A DNA stretch of 64,000 nt, from the NCBI GenBank assembly GCA_019358895.1, contig JAHHIG010000015.1:1-64000 (forward strand), given 5' to 3'. Below the pieces are notes generated by a model. That model saw only the letters and a program-made list of their open reading frames with translations. It ran no database searches and was not told the DNA's origin. Both the position numbers and the translations under genes were made by a program. The DNA comes from Tildeniella nuda ZEHNDER 1965/U140. Its GTDB lineage: Bacteria; Cyanobacteriota; Cyanobacteriia; Leptolyngbyales; Leptolyngbyaceae. The first letter of the stretch is position 1, and each line of letters opens with the position of its first letter. Of the stretch, positions 53,714 to 61,826 are shown in pieces.

Positions 53714-54253
53714 ATGCCCGATCGCCTGCCAGATTCGATTGCCAGTATCCTCACGACAGCAGCAACACCCGATGCCCTTTTTACTGCCCTGATGCCTGCG
53801 CTGGGAGCTTATTTAGAGTGCGATCGCTGTTTCCTCTACCTGCGAGAGCCAAGTACACACATGGGCAAAGTACCCTTTTGCTGGGTACGCAATGCTGAGA
53901 TGCCAATGGTTTATGACGAAGAGTGGAAACTTGAGCCACCCTCTTTGCCTGATCGTGATCCCATGTTTGCTGCTGCTTTGCGAACAGAGCCTTCTGTTGT
54001 GGTTGAGGATGTGGAAACTGCCAGTCCTGACACTTTAAACCAACAGTTTGAACGTGAGAACTTTGGGCATCGAGCACTCATTCATGCTCATCTTTGTCAC
54101 GGAGGACAGCTTTGGGGAGTTTTGCAGCCCAGTGTGTTTGGTCGTCCAAGACAATGGACATGTGCAGAACAAGCGACGATCGCACAAGTGGTGCAAGCCA
54201 TTACTCCTAGCGCTATTGCTTATGTCAAAGCGATCAAGGAACTGCATGATTAG
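53714..54253 (+). CDS. GAF domain protein
   Basis: A 179-residue protein that is a single GAF domain. It shows L-G-A-Y-L-E-C-D-R-C-F-L-Y-L-R-E-P, EDVETASPDTLNQQF, S-A-L-I/H-A-H-L-C-H-G-G-Q-L-W-G-V-L and a final helix. No bilin-binding Cys-His motif is seen in the usual place, so it is not obviously a photoreceptor. It follows the DUF3891 gene by 47 bases on the same strand. Confidence 0.82.
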   Translation: MPDRLPDSIASILTTAATPDALFTALMPALGAYLECDRCFLYLREPSTHMGKVPFCWVRNAEMPMVYDEEWKLEPPSLPDRDPMFAAALRTEPSVVVEDVETASPDTLNQQFERENFGHRALIHAHLCHGGQLWGVLQPSVFGRPRQWTCAEQATIAQVVQAITPSAIAYVKAIKELHD

Positions 54254-54292
54254 GATCGCACGCTCACCGACACTCTAAAACAAAGCCTGCAT

Positions 54293-54532
54293 TCACTCCT
54301 CATCAGGGCGGTCTTCTGTAAACTGATCGATCGCCTCTCGCATTCCTTCGGAGTAGGGTTCCAGAACGGTTGATGCGACGTGCAGATCGGCAAGTGCCTG
54401 ACTAAATTCCTCTGAATTGGGGTCAGCGTTTTCTAAGGTTTGAATGGCGGCGATCGCCCGTTCTAGCTGAGGACGATAGTCAGCTAGATGAACTTTAAGC
54501 AACGCCAACGATTTATTGTAAGTGAGCGTCAT
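54293..54532 (-). CDS. Small acidic helical protein of unknown family
   Basis: A 79-residue acidic protein, mainly helical, with L-A-D-Y-R-P-Q-L-E-R-A-I-A-A-I and a Glu/Asp-rich end. Its ATG overlaps the stop of the 64-residue basic coiled-coil gene upstream (ATGA). A basic-acidic overlapping pair next to toxin-antitoxin modules could be another such module, but neither protein matches a family I know. Confidence 0.5.
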   Translation of the reverse strand: MTLTYNKSLALLKVHLADYRPQLERAIAAIQTLENADPNSEEFSQALADLHVASTVLEPYSEGMREAIDQFTEDRPDEE

Positions 54533-54723
54533 TTGTTCAACCTCCTTTCAAGTTTGGCAATTTGCTGACGGCAAACGGCAACGGTCTTCTCCCACTTAGC
54601 AATGAGTCCTTGCCGCTGTTGTTCTAATGGTCTGCTAAGTTCTCCGGCAATCTTTTTCAAATGCTCTTCCAGTGCCCGGTGCTGCCCTTGCAACTGCTTA
54701 CGATATTCTTTATTCTTCGTCAT
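54529..54723 (-). CDS. Small basic coiled-coil protein of unknown family
   Basis: A 64-residue, strongly helical, Lys/Gln/Arg-rich protein with heptad-like Leu spacing (Q-H-R-A-L-E-E-H-L-K-K-I-A). It overlaps the acidic gene at 54293 and lies 37 bases from a decayed NACHT tail. Function unknown. Confidence 0.5.
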   Translation of the reverse strand: MTKNKEYRKQLQGQHRALEEHLKKIAGELSRPLEQQRQGLIAKWEKTVAVCRQQIAKLERRLNK

Positions 54724-54760
54724 ACCTGTACCCTACACCCTACATCCCACACCCCACACC

Positions 54761-54815
54761 CTATTCTCCCATTCTCGCAAAATGCTCCTGCAAGGACTTG
54801 TGGATAAACCGATAG
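54761..54815 (-). pseudogene. Decayed NACHT 3'-end copy A
   Basis: The 55 bases read, on the minus strand, Y-R-F-I-H-K-S-L-Q-E-H-F-A-R-M-G-E and a stop. They match the last 17 codons of the NACHT gene at 57201 with two changes. It is followed to the right by the VapBC-like module. No open frame continues upstream. Confidence 0.75.
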
Positions 54816-54855
54816 ACTAGGATAAAGCTGAAAAGATAAGCTGAGGACAGAGCGT

Positions 54856-55131
54856 GTGAAAGAAGCCGTTACCTATCAGACACTTTTACAAGAAGTGAGG
54901 GATCAGGGCATTCAGCAAGGGCTGTCAACTGTCGCACTCAACCTGTTGCACGAAGGGGTAGAGATTGCACAGGTCGCAAAGCTGACTGGGTTGCCGACAG
55001 AGCAGGTACAACGCTTAAGTGAGACTGGAACAGATGAATCAGCTCATGACGAGCCGCTGGTGAACTTTATCGGTGCGGTATCTCATGGTTCCTTGGCACA
55101 ACAGCCTGATGTAGAGCTTTATGGCGACTAA
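54856..55131 (+). CDS. Putative antitoxin with Rpn/DUF4351-like helical tail
   Basis: A 91-residue protein starting at GTG 54856 (GAGGA upstream). It carries G-L-S-T-V-A-L-N-L-L-H-E-G-V-E-I-A-Q-V-A-K-L-T-G-L-P-T-E-Q-V-Q, the helix-turn pattern found at the C-terminus of cyanobacterial Rpn/DUF4351 proteins and their short antitoxin-like relatives. It overlaps the PIN toxin gene by 11 bases, the order and spacing of a VapBC module. Confidence 0.65.
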   Translation: MKEAVTYQTLLQEVRDQGIQQGLSTVALNLLHEGVEIAQVAKLTGLPTEQVQRLSETGTDESAHDEPLVNFIGAVSHGSLAQQPDVELYGD

Positions 55132-55549
55132 GGTCTTTGTTGATACCTGGGGATGGCTAACGCTGCACGATAAAAGCGAAGTAAGGCATCGAGAAGTGGT
55201 CGAGTTTTACAAGGACTTCCGTTTCCGAAACGGTGTGGTTTGCACGACTGACTATGTGTTAGACGAAACCTTGACGCTCTTGTTTAAGCGGTTACCAGTC
55301 TCTCAAGCCCAGCGATCGATGGAAACCCTAACCACGGCATTCGTGGCAGAAACCTTCAAACTGGAATGGATTACACCAGTTCGCTTTGCTCAAGCACAAG
55401 CACTGCGCCTGAAGTTTTTAGACAAGCCTCAAATCTCTTTTACAGACCTGACCTCAATGGTTGTCATGGATGAACTGGAGATTGAGCAGGTTCTTACTGG
55501 CGACGCTCATTTCATCCAGGTTGGCATGGGCTTCCAACGGATTCCCTGA
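55121..55549 (+). CDS. PIN domain VapC-like toxin
   Basis: A 142-residue PIN ribonuclease. Acidic residues expected at the metal site are K-V-F-V-D-T-W-G (first Asp), V-L-D-E-T-L (Glu), ISFTDLTSM (Asp) and V-L-T-G-D-A-H-F (last Asp). VapC toxins cut tRNA or rRNA when free of antitoxin. It is encoded with the 54856 gene. Confidence 0.85.
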   Translation: MATKVFVDTWGWLTLHDKSEVRHREVVEFYKDFRFRNGVVCTTDYVLDETLTLLFKRLPVSQAQRSMETLTTAFVAETFKLEWITPVRFAQAQALRLKFLDKPQISFTDLTSMVVMDELEIEQVLTGDAHFIQVGMGFQRIP

Positions 55550-55590
55550 TTGCTCACTTTTTTCATTCCCTACTCCCTATTCCCCACTCC

Positions 55591-55740
55591 CTACTCCCCC
55601 ATCTTGGCAAAATGCTCCTGCAAGGACTTGTGGATAAACCGATAGCGCCCCCCGACGCGCTGAAGGAAGAGCCGATCGGTGCTCCGCACACACTTCATGA
55701 GCGGTGCAGTAGTCGAGACGGGCATAGTTCCAGGGAATGA
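55591..55740 (-). pseudogene. Decayed NACHT 3'-end copy B
   Basis: 150 bases related to the last about 130 bases of the NACHT gene. On the minus strand the final part reads F-L-Q-R-V-G-G-R-Y-R-F-I-H-K-S-L-Q-E-H-F-A-K-M-G-E, then a stop, identical to the live gene's end. Near the upstream part a roughly 25-base insertion (CTCCGCACACACTTCATGAG) breaks the frame. It lies six bases beyond the stop of the YgiT-like gene. Confidence 0.8.
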
Positions 55741-55746
55741 AATCAC

Positions 55747-55977
55747 TTATTTGAAAGCATACACATCGACACTGATTGCTTTTGTCGGTTGATGGTCTCC
55801 ATGTAGCATTTGCCGAATTTTTTCAGTGGTTTCTCTGCTAAAGGTTGTTTCGCCACAGCGAGAACAGACGATCGCAGGGATATTTTCGACTAGAACAGGT
55901 TTTCCATAAATTTGAAAGACCTCACTGACCTGTTCTTCATGCGTCTTATTTGCTCCACAGTTATGGCACTGAAACAT
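55747..55977 (-). CDS. YgiT-type zinc finger antitoxin-like protein
   Basis: A 76-residue YgiT/MqsA-type zinc-binding protein with F-Q-C-H-N-C-G-A at the start and V-C-S-R-C-G-E-T-T-F in the middle, the two CxxC pairs that bind zinc. The C-terminal DNA-binding domain of full-length MqsA is absent. AAAGGAG precedes the ATG. It follows the DUF4258 gene by two bases; the two form a toxin-antitoxin-type pair. Confidence 0.88.
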   Translation of the reverse strand: MFQCHNCGANKTHEEQVSEVFQIYGKPVLVENIPAIVCSRCGETTFSRETTEKIRQMLHGDHQPTKAISVDVYAFK

Positions 55978-55979
55978 GG

Positions 55980-56288
55980 TTATCTCCTTTGGGAATAGTT
56001 AATCCACTCAAGATTATTCGGCTCGTAGAGCGTGATGATTCTCACAAGTTCTGATTGAGCAAGCGAGACTTGAATATGGAGCGGTCGATGTGTTGCGGTA
56101 AAGCCTAAAAGTAGACAACTTGGTGAATATTTATCATTTGGATACGCTTCAATGCTGATGGCATTCAAGCCAGCTTCTCTAATTTCCTGTTCACTGATAT
56201 TACGCTCAATGGCTCGTTTGAAAGCATGGCGGCTGAACTCAAACTGCCCTGCGTAGAGTTGTTGTCGAACCGCATCAATTGTCTTCAT
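55980..56288 (-). CDS. DUF4258 toxin-like protein
   Basis: A 102-residue protein of DUF4258, the fold usually paired with YgiT-type proteins as the toxin partner. It shows F-S-R-H-A-F-K-R-A-I-E-R-N-I-S-E-Q-E, IEAYPNDKYSPSCLLLGF and I-I-T-L-Y-E-P. A ribonuclease role is inferred from the pairing. First gene of the module. Confidence 0.85.
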   Translation of the reverse strand: MKTIDAVRQQLYAGQFEFSRHAFKRAIERNISEQEIREAGLNAISIEAYPNDKYSPSCLLLGFTATHRPLHIQVSLAQSELVRIITLYEPNNLEWINYSQRR

Positions 56289-56346
56289 TCATTCTAATGA
56301 TTCCTGCTCCTCTCATGCTCTAACCCCACTCCCCACTCCCCACTCC

Positions 56347-56492
56347 CTACTCCCCCATCTTTGCAAAATGCTCCTGCAAGGACTTGTGGATAAACCGAAC
56401 TGACAAGTCAGCGCTCCGCGATCGCGCCCATCAACCCGCTGAAGGAAGAGACATCCTGTGCGGTGGTTGAGCAAGCGAACATAGTTTCAGGC
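56347..56492 (-). pseudogene. Decayed NACHT 3'-end copy C
   Basis: 146 bases related to the NACHT 3' end. CTCCTGCAAGGACTTGTGGA and the flanking bases match exactly. An insertion of about 30 bases around 56400-56430 containing GCGATCGC breaks the reading frame, so the decay differs from copy B. It ends eight bases before the stop of the second VapC-like gene. Confidence 0.78.
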
Positions 56493-56500
56493 ACATAGCC

Positions 56501-56932
56501 TCATTTGAAAGGATTCACGATCGTCAACTGCTGCTCAACCACCAGACCATCTTGCATATCTTCAGAGTAGAGAATCTCTGCATTAGCAGACAGCGCACTG
56601 GCAACAATCAGACCATCCCAAAACGAGAAGCAGTAACGTGATCGCAGGCTTGAAGCAATCGTCAGAGTTTCAATATTTAGAGCAACAACAGTACAGCGAC
56701 TTTGAAAGGACTCAATCAGAGTTTGAATTTGGGCTTCTGTAAACGCTGCTTTCCTGAACGCATTTGCACAAACCTCATTAATCACTTGTGTACTGGTGAT
56801 GATGTCTTGTGCTGCGGTGAGAGAGAAGGCAATTGTACGCTTTCGCTCACGCTCTTGAGCCTCAAGTGATTGATTGTCTAGCAAACGATATAACCACACG
56901 TTGGAATCGAGGAAGTATGGTTTGTTGCTCAT
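56501..56932 (-). CDS. PIN domain VapC-like toxin (second module)
   Basis: A 143-residue PIN protein: Y-F-L-D-S-N-V-W (first Asp), Q-V-I-N-E-V-C (Glu), CFSFWDGLIVASALSANAEI (Asp) and L-Y-S-E-D-M-Q-D (last acidic pair). It is not closely similar to the PIN protein at 55121. It overlaps the antitoxin at 56929 by four bases. Confidence 0.88.
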   Translation of the reverse strand: MSNKPYFLDSNVWLYRLLDNQSLEAQERERKRTIAFSLTAAQDIITSTQVINEVCANAFRKAAFTEAQIQTLIESFQSRCTVVALNIETLTIASSLRSRYCFSFWDGLIVASALSANAEILYSEDMQDGLVVEQQLTIVNPFK

Positions 56933-57156
56933 AGACTGCGATCGTGCACTTCATCCCTGGTTAAAAAGCGATCGACCTTAACCGGATTTTGCGCCAGTTC
57001 ATCCATGATGTCTGGTCTAGAAGCTTGCCTCTGAGCTTGCTTTAGCACAGTAATTTTAACCGTGTTCGCGTCTGCAAGTGACTGCTTGTATTCTTCAGGT
57101 ATCACAATCACCCCATTCTCGACCGTTGCCTGAAATTCTACAGAACCCATCATCAT
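56929..57156 (-). CDS. VapB-like antitoxin (second module)
   Basis: A 75-residue antitoxin-type protein. S-V-E-F-Q-A-T-V-E-N-G-V-I-V-I-P-E-E-Y looks like the AbrB/SpoVT-type strand pattern, and the C-terminal half is a toxin-binding tail. Three consecutive ATG codons could serve as start; GGAG is best placed for the second or third. It precedes the PIN gene with a four-base overlap. Confidence 0.8.
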   Translation of the reverse strand: MMMGSVEFQATVENGVIVIPEEYKQSLADANTVKITVLKQAQRQASRPDIMDELAQNPVKVDRFLTRDEVHDRSL

Positions 57157-57200
57157 GCTCCAACCTGCACACGTCTATTCTACTCCCTACACCCCACTCC

Positions 57201-59225
57201 CTATTCCCCCATCTTGGCAAAATGCTCCTGCAAGGACTTGTGGATAAACCGATAGCGCCCACCGACGCGCTGAAGGAGGAGACGTTCGGTGCAGTAGTCG
57301 AGAAAGCGGGCATAGTTCCAGGGAATAGAGCCACTATGGAAGAGAATACAGCGAAGGATAAAGTGTTGAATAAAAGCTATTCCTCCTACAAATAGGAAAC
57401 TCCTCATTCCTAAAAGTAGACCAATGTTTAATCCCTCAATTGAACCAAGAAATAGAAGTCCTGTTAATCCAAAGAATAGCCCAATAAAAAGGAAACTATA
57501 AGTTGCATTACTCAGTGAATCAAAAATACCTTGATTTCTGATTTTGTTTGGTTTTATGTCTACTTTATGTAGACCGAAACCTGGCTCTAGTAAAGTGCCT
57601 AACATTATGGTGCCGATAATTGCACCGCTCAATAATGAGGCTTTGACATTTGCAAGCCAGCCAACCAATGTAAAGACTATTCCAAATAGCAATGAAACGA
57701 TTCCTAATACAAAGATGATTTTCAGTGAAAATTTTGTATCTTTAACTGGTTCAATGGATAAAGGTAATACTCCAACCTGACCGAACGTAATTCCAAAGCT
57801 CATTGAAAATATTAGTAATATAAACAGTCTACCGCTTGACTCTTTACTTAGTCTGAGAAGTATTCCACTTAAGCTGAAAACACATACGCTGGTAAGTTTG
57901 AAAGCAATTTCGTAGAATTTTAACTTTGCATTGTTATAAAGCCAAGAGGGTTGTATTCTTTCAATTAAAAACTCAGTTTGTGACTCTTGCTGCAACTGTT
58001 TTGCCAGAAAACTGATCCAGTAGCGGATTTGTCTTGCCGTTGGCGGTTTGCCCTTCTCATATATATGACTCTTGAGTTCCCAATGCAACATTTGCTCCAC
58101 ATAGGCATCCAGCAGTAAATCTAATCGTTGCTCCATCAAGTTTGCCTGCTGCCACTGGTTGCAGAGAAGTTTCGGGTAAGATAGAGCCAGAATGCTTAAC
58201 CATAGCGGCGTTCTAATCAATTCCCACATTGCCTCATCTTGCCGTAGCATTTGCCAGAGTTCTGGTTGGTTTGTTGCGGTTAAGTATGCCTGAATTTGCG
58301 TGTCGGTAAGGGTCTGCAACAAGATAGCTCCATTCAGGTGCATTCGGGTTTCGTTGTGTGGCTCCGCTGCTTCCGATTGCCACTGTCCCCGCACCACTTT
58401 TTCGTATTCTTCGCGCCGACAGCAGACGGCTAATGAGGGTGGTCGATCGTCGCTCTCCAGCCAGCGGTTAATTGCCTGCACACAACCTTCCTGATGCTCT
58501 GGCTTTACTTCATCCAGTCCATCCAGCAGGGGCAAAAGGTGCTTGTCTGCCAGCCATTGTGTGCCAATGTCCTTTCGCACCCCGTATTTTGACTTCAGTT
58601 CTTCCACCAACCAGGCGGTCATCGTCTGCTTTGGGTCTTTCCACGACGACAGGTTTAACAGGACGGGGATGAATGCGGTTGGGTTTTGTTCGGCTCGATC
58701 GCACAACCCCTTTGCCAAATCCAGCATCGTCATCGTTTTGCCTGCTCCTGGCTCACCCAGAATCAACAGTCTGCCGTCAATGCCTTTAAGCGTGAACACC
58801 TCCAAAATGCTTGTCTCAGTTGGCAATAATTGGGGCGACTTGGGTCCAATTTTGACCTCTGCATCCAACGGTCGCCTCACCTGCTGCGGTTGAGCTTGCT
58901 TGCCCAGGTTGATGAACACGGCATTATGCAATGATTGATCCAACCGTGAGATCACTTCTTGCTTGACCGCTTGCAGTAAGAGCGTTTGACTGCGCGATCG
59001 GGCATCCTGTTGAGGCGGTTCAGGTAGCACTGTCTCTTCCTCTGACTGCCTGTTCTGCCAGAGTACGATCGCTGCTGCAATCAGCGTGATCACAACCACT
59101 GCCCCAATGATGACTTGATCTCTATAGGGAAAGTTTGGAGTAGGTGGTAGCTGATTAATCAAGTAACCAAGCAAACTGGCGATTATCGCAGCAATCAAAA
59201 CTTGAACGATCGATTTGGTTCGCAT
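57201..59225 (-). CDS. Membrane-anchored NACHT NTPase
   Basis: A 674-residue STAND-type NTPase. Two N-terminal membrane helices (about residues 8-60) precede a NACHT domain with Walker A LLILGEPGAGKTMTMLDLAK, LLPLLDGLDEV as Walker B, and the helical part with W-L-E-S-D-D-R-P. Then come several C-terminal membrane segments (about 440-640) and the cyanobacterial tail RFLDYCTERLLLQRVGGRYR...F-I-H-K-S-L-Q-E-H-F-A. Bacterial NACHT proteins are linked to phage defence and signalling. Partial copies of its last 50-130 bases stand at 54761, 55591 and 56347. Confidence 0.9.
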   Translation of the reverse strand: MRTKSIVQVLIAAIIASLLGYLINQLPPTPNFPYRDQVIIGAVVVITLIAAAIVLWQNRQSEEETVLPEPPQQDARSRSQTLLLQAVKQEVISRLDQSLHNAVFINLGKQAQPQQVRRPLDAEVKIGPKSPQLLPTETSILEVFTLKGIDGRLLILGEPGAGKTMTMLDLAKGLCDRAEQNPTAFIPVLLNLSSWKDPKQTMTAWLVEELKSKYGVRKDIGTQWLADKHLLPLLDGLDEVKPEHQEGCVQAINRWLESDDRPPSLAVCCRREEYEKVVRGQWQSEAAEPHNETRMHLNGAILLQTLTDTQIQAYLTATNQPELWQMLRQDEAMWELIRTPLWLSILALSYPKLLCNQWQQANLMEQRLDLLLDAYVEQMLHWELKSHIYEKGKPPTARQIRYWISFLAKQLQQESQTEFLIERIQPSWLYNNAKLKFYEIAFKLTSVCVFSLSGILLRLSKESSGRLFILLIFSMSFGITFGQVGVLPLSIEPVKDTKFSLKIIFVLGIVSLLFGIVFTLVGWLANVKASLLSGAIIGTIMLGTLLEPGFGLHKVDIKPNKIRNQGIFDSLSNATYSFLFIGLFFGLTGLLFLGSIEGLNIGLLLGMRSFLFVGGIAFIQHFILRCILFHSGSIPWNYARFLDYCTERLLLQRVGGRYRFIHKSLQEHFAKMGE

Positions 59226-59359
59226 TCAAGGAGTTCCGGCAGGCAAGATGTAAGGCTGCTCTTACTATAGCCATAGAAAAGCTGGAGTTCAGAGGATAAA
59301 CAATGAACCTTTTGGCTCGACATTCCGAATTCTGAGCAGAAGCACTCCAGGCTTTAACG

Positions 59360-59925
59360 CGATCGTTTTTGCTTAAGACGCGATCGTTCCTACTTCAAGT
59401 GGCATTGTTCCTACTTCAAGCGCGATCGTTCCTATTCCAAATGGCATCATTGCAGTTCAGAACACGATCGTTCCTACTTCAAGTGCGATCGTTCCTATTC
59501 CAAATGGCATCATTGCAGTTCAGAACACGATCGTTCCTACTTCAAGTGCGATCGTTCCTATTCCAAATGGCATCATTGCAGTTCAGAACACGATCGTTCC
59601 TACTTCAAGTGCGATCGTTCCTATTCCAAATGGCATCATTGCAGTTCAGAACACGATCGTTCCTACTTCAAGTGCGATCGTTCCTATTCCAAATGGCATC
59701 ATTGCAGTTCAGAACACGATCGTTCCTACTTCAAGCGCGATCGTTCCTACTTCAAATGGCATCATTGCAGTTCAGAACACGATCGTTTCTACTTCAAATG
59801 GCATCGTTGCAGTTCAGAGGGCGATCGTTCCTATTTCAAGCGCGATCGTTCCTGTTTTAAACGCGATCGTTCCTACTTTAAATAGCATTGTTAGAGTTCA
59901 GAGGGCGATCGTTCCTTTCAAATTT
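59360..59925. repeat. 63-bp tandem repeat array (3 x 21 bp)
   Basis: Five near-identical 63-bp units start at 59422, 59485, 59548, 59611 and 59674, flanked by degenerate units. Each unit is three 21-bp parts: GCGATCGTTCCTATTCCAAA-T, GGCATCATTGCAGTTCAGAA-C and ACGATCGTTCCTACTTCAAG-T. All frames stay open, so the long translation there is a by-product of the periodicity. Confidence 0.88.
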
Positions 59926-59994
59926 CGCCCACGCCCCACACCCTACACCCTACACCCCACACCCCACACCCCACACCCCACACCCCACACCCCC

Positions 59995-60768
59995 ATGCTC
60001 CCCTCTGGTGACGCTCAACCCACATCCTCCGAGCAATGGTTTGCCTTGTCGATCGGCAATTCGCGCCTGCATTGGGCACAGTTTATGGGCAGAGATATGC
60101 AGCGAACCTGGGACACCCCTCATCTGTCTGAAACTGATGTGCAACAGCTTCTTGCCACTCGGTTTATTCAAAAACCCAGCCTCTACATTGCGTCGGTTGT
60201 ACCCCAGCAAAGCCAACTGTGGCAGGAGTATCCCTCAGCGCACGTCATTACGTTGGAACAGGTGCCGTTGCAGGGGCTGTATCCCACACTGGGGATCGAT
60301 CGGGCGCTGGCAGTCTGGGGCGCGATCGCCACTGTTGGTAGTCCCGTTCTCGTGATTGATGCAGGCACCGCGCTGACGTTCACTGGTGCAGCAGGCGATC
60401 GTCTGGTGGGTGGTGCTATTTTGCCGGGATTGGGGCTACAGTTCCACACGCTCAACCAGGCAACGGCTGCCCTTCCTGATGTCGGTGCGGCAAGTCTTGC
60501 AGTGCAGCATCTTCTGCCGCCACGCTGGGCAACGAACACAGCCGACGCGATCGCCAGTGGCATTCTTTACACCCTACTAGCAGGTCTACAAGCCTTTATA
60601 GACGATTGGTGGCAGCAGTTTCCCGCTAGTAAGGTCATGCTACGAGGTGGAGACAGCGATCGTCTCTACAGTTACCTCACAGCCCATGCGCCCGCCTTGG
60701 CACGTCGAGTTACCGTTGAGCCGCATTTGATTTTTTGGGGGATGAGGAAGGTGAGGAGTGGGGAGTAG
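59995..60768 (+). CDS. coaX: Type III pantothenate kinase
   Basis: A 257-residue CoaX, first enzyme of coenzyme A synthesis from pantothenate; ASKHA fold. ATP- and substrate-binding motifs are L-S-I-G-N-S-R-L-H-W-A near the N-terminus, VPLQGLYPTLGIDRALAVWG (with the catalytic Asp), VLVIDAGTALTFTG and AILPGLGLQFHTLNQATAAL. The ATG lies in a run of C-rich repeats without a clear ribosome binding site, so the true start may be a few codons away. Confidence 0.92.
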   Translation: MLPSGDAQPTSSEQWFALSIGNSRLHWAQFMGRDMQRTWDTPHLSETDVQQLLATRFIQKPSLYIASVVPQQSQLWQEYPSAHVITLEQVPLQGLYPTLGIDRALAVWGAIATVGSPVLVIDAGTALTFTGAAGDRLVGGAILPGLGLQFHTLNQATAALPDVGAASLAVQHLLPPRWATNTADAIASGILYTLLAGLQAFIDDWWQQFPASKVMLRGGDSDRLYSYLTAHAPALARRVTVEPHLIFWGMRKVRSGE

Positions 60769-60837
60769 GGAGTGGGGAGTGGGGAGTGGGGAGTGGGGAG
60801 TTTCCGCCTTCTGCCTCCTGCCTTCTGCCTCCTGCCT
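60757..60837. repeat. 7-bp GGGGAGT tandem repeats
   Basis: A run of about six GGGGAGT units (60757-60800) and CTGCCTT/CTGCCTC units follow coaX; the first units overlap its last codons, R-S-G-E. STRR-type. Confidence 0.7.
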
Positions 60838-61650
60838 TCATCCTTTAGCCTTTCTTCCTACAAATCCTCGAATCGCTTGAGCAACGGCATCAGGTTGGGT
60901 TTCGAGGAGATTACTGCTGGTACTGGGTAACTGTTGGAGTTTTGCGTCTGGGGCGAGTTGCGCGTAGGTTTGATTCAAACGTTTAGCCGTGGGGGTGTCT
61001 TGTTCACCCTGTAGCACTAGCACGGGCACTTTGAGCCATTTCAACTGTTCCTGGAGCTGTTCCGATCGCAGTTCTGCCCGTCGGCGTTGGAACAGCAGCT
61101 TGCAGGCAACAGGGAAAGCAAGGAGTTGTCGTCGTCGCTGTAACAGTCGGTCGGGATTGCGGAGTTTGAGGACTTTGCGGAGTGCGTGGCGCGATCGCAA
61201 TACCCATCCCGTCACGGCTAGTTTTAATAACCGTGCTTGCCACCAGCGTCCTCCTAACCCTTCAGCCTGTACGCCTTCTGGTGCCAGCAAGACAACGCCT
61301 TCGACCTGATCGAGATACTTCAGCGCGTAGCTAGCCGCAATCCAACCGCCTAACGAATGCCCCACTAGACAGACCCGTCGTAGTTTCAGCGCTTCTAAAT
61401 GCTCTGCCAAACACTCGACTTCCAGGTCGATCGCATAGTGGACGTTGGGTTGTTCTGATTCACCAAACCCCAGCAAGTCGGGTGCAAGGCAGTGATACTC
61501 CGTACTTAACCGTTCAATGATGGGTACCCATTGACCACTGTCGTCCCAGGAACCATGCAAAAAGACGATCGTGCGTCCCTGCCCCACTTCACGCCAAAAA
61601 ATCTGACCTTGAGGGAGCCTGATACGAGCATTTCTGAGCGGTAGAGCCAT
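60838..61650 (-). CDS. Alpha/beta hydrolase
   Basis: A 270-residue alpha/beta-hydrolase-fold protein; start at M-A-L-P-L-R-N (61650). It shows I-V-F-L-H-G-S-W-D-D-S-G-Q-W, the nucleophile elbow V-G-H-S-L-G-G-W and a strand with LVLQGEQDTPTA. The usual catalytic His follows the last strand less clearly. Substrate unknown. Confidence 0.88.
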   Translation of the reverse strand: MALPLRNARIRLPQGQIFWREVGQGRTIVFLHGSWDDSGQWVPIIERLSTEYHCLAPDLLGFGESEQPNVHYAIDLEVECLAEHLEALKLRRVCLVGHSLGGWIAASYALKYLDQVEGVVLLAPEGVQAEGLGGRWWQARLLKLAVTGWVLRSRHALRKVLKLRNPDRLLQRRRQLLAFPVACKLLFQRRRAELRSEQLQEQLKWLKVPVLVLQGEQDTPTAKRLNQTYAQLAPDAKLQQLPSTSSNLLETQPDAVAQAIRGFVGRKAKG

Positions 61651-61737
61651 CCTGAACAATGAAGTAGTGTTACGCGAGTCGTTTGAGTTAATACTAAACG
61701 TCGATCGCCACTTTTAGAAGTCCTGTATTGCTTTGTA

Positions 61738-61826
61738 GCGGTCAGCGGTCAGCGGAAAGCTGATAGCTGATAGCTGACGGCTGATAGCTGACGGCTGATA
61801 GCTGATAGCTGATAGCTGATAGCTCT
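61738..61826. repeat. AGCTGATAGCTGACGGC-type tandem repeats
   Basis: About nine units of the 10-bp GATAGCTGAT/ACGGCTGAT kind run from 61745 to 61822 between the hydrolase and the Nudix gene. No gene. Confidence 0.75.

Noticed and set aside
59422-59800. CRISPR array
   Set aside because: Units are contiguous 63-bp repeats with no unique spacers, and no cas genes are present in the window.
59369-59860. Plus-strand 163-codon frame in the 63-bp array
   Set aside because: Translation is a 21-residue repeat without start signal; all frames stay open because the unit is a multiple of three.
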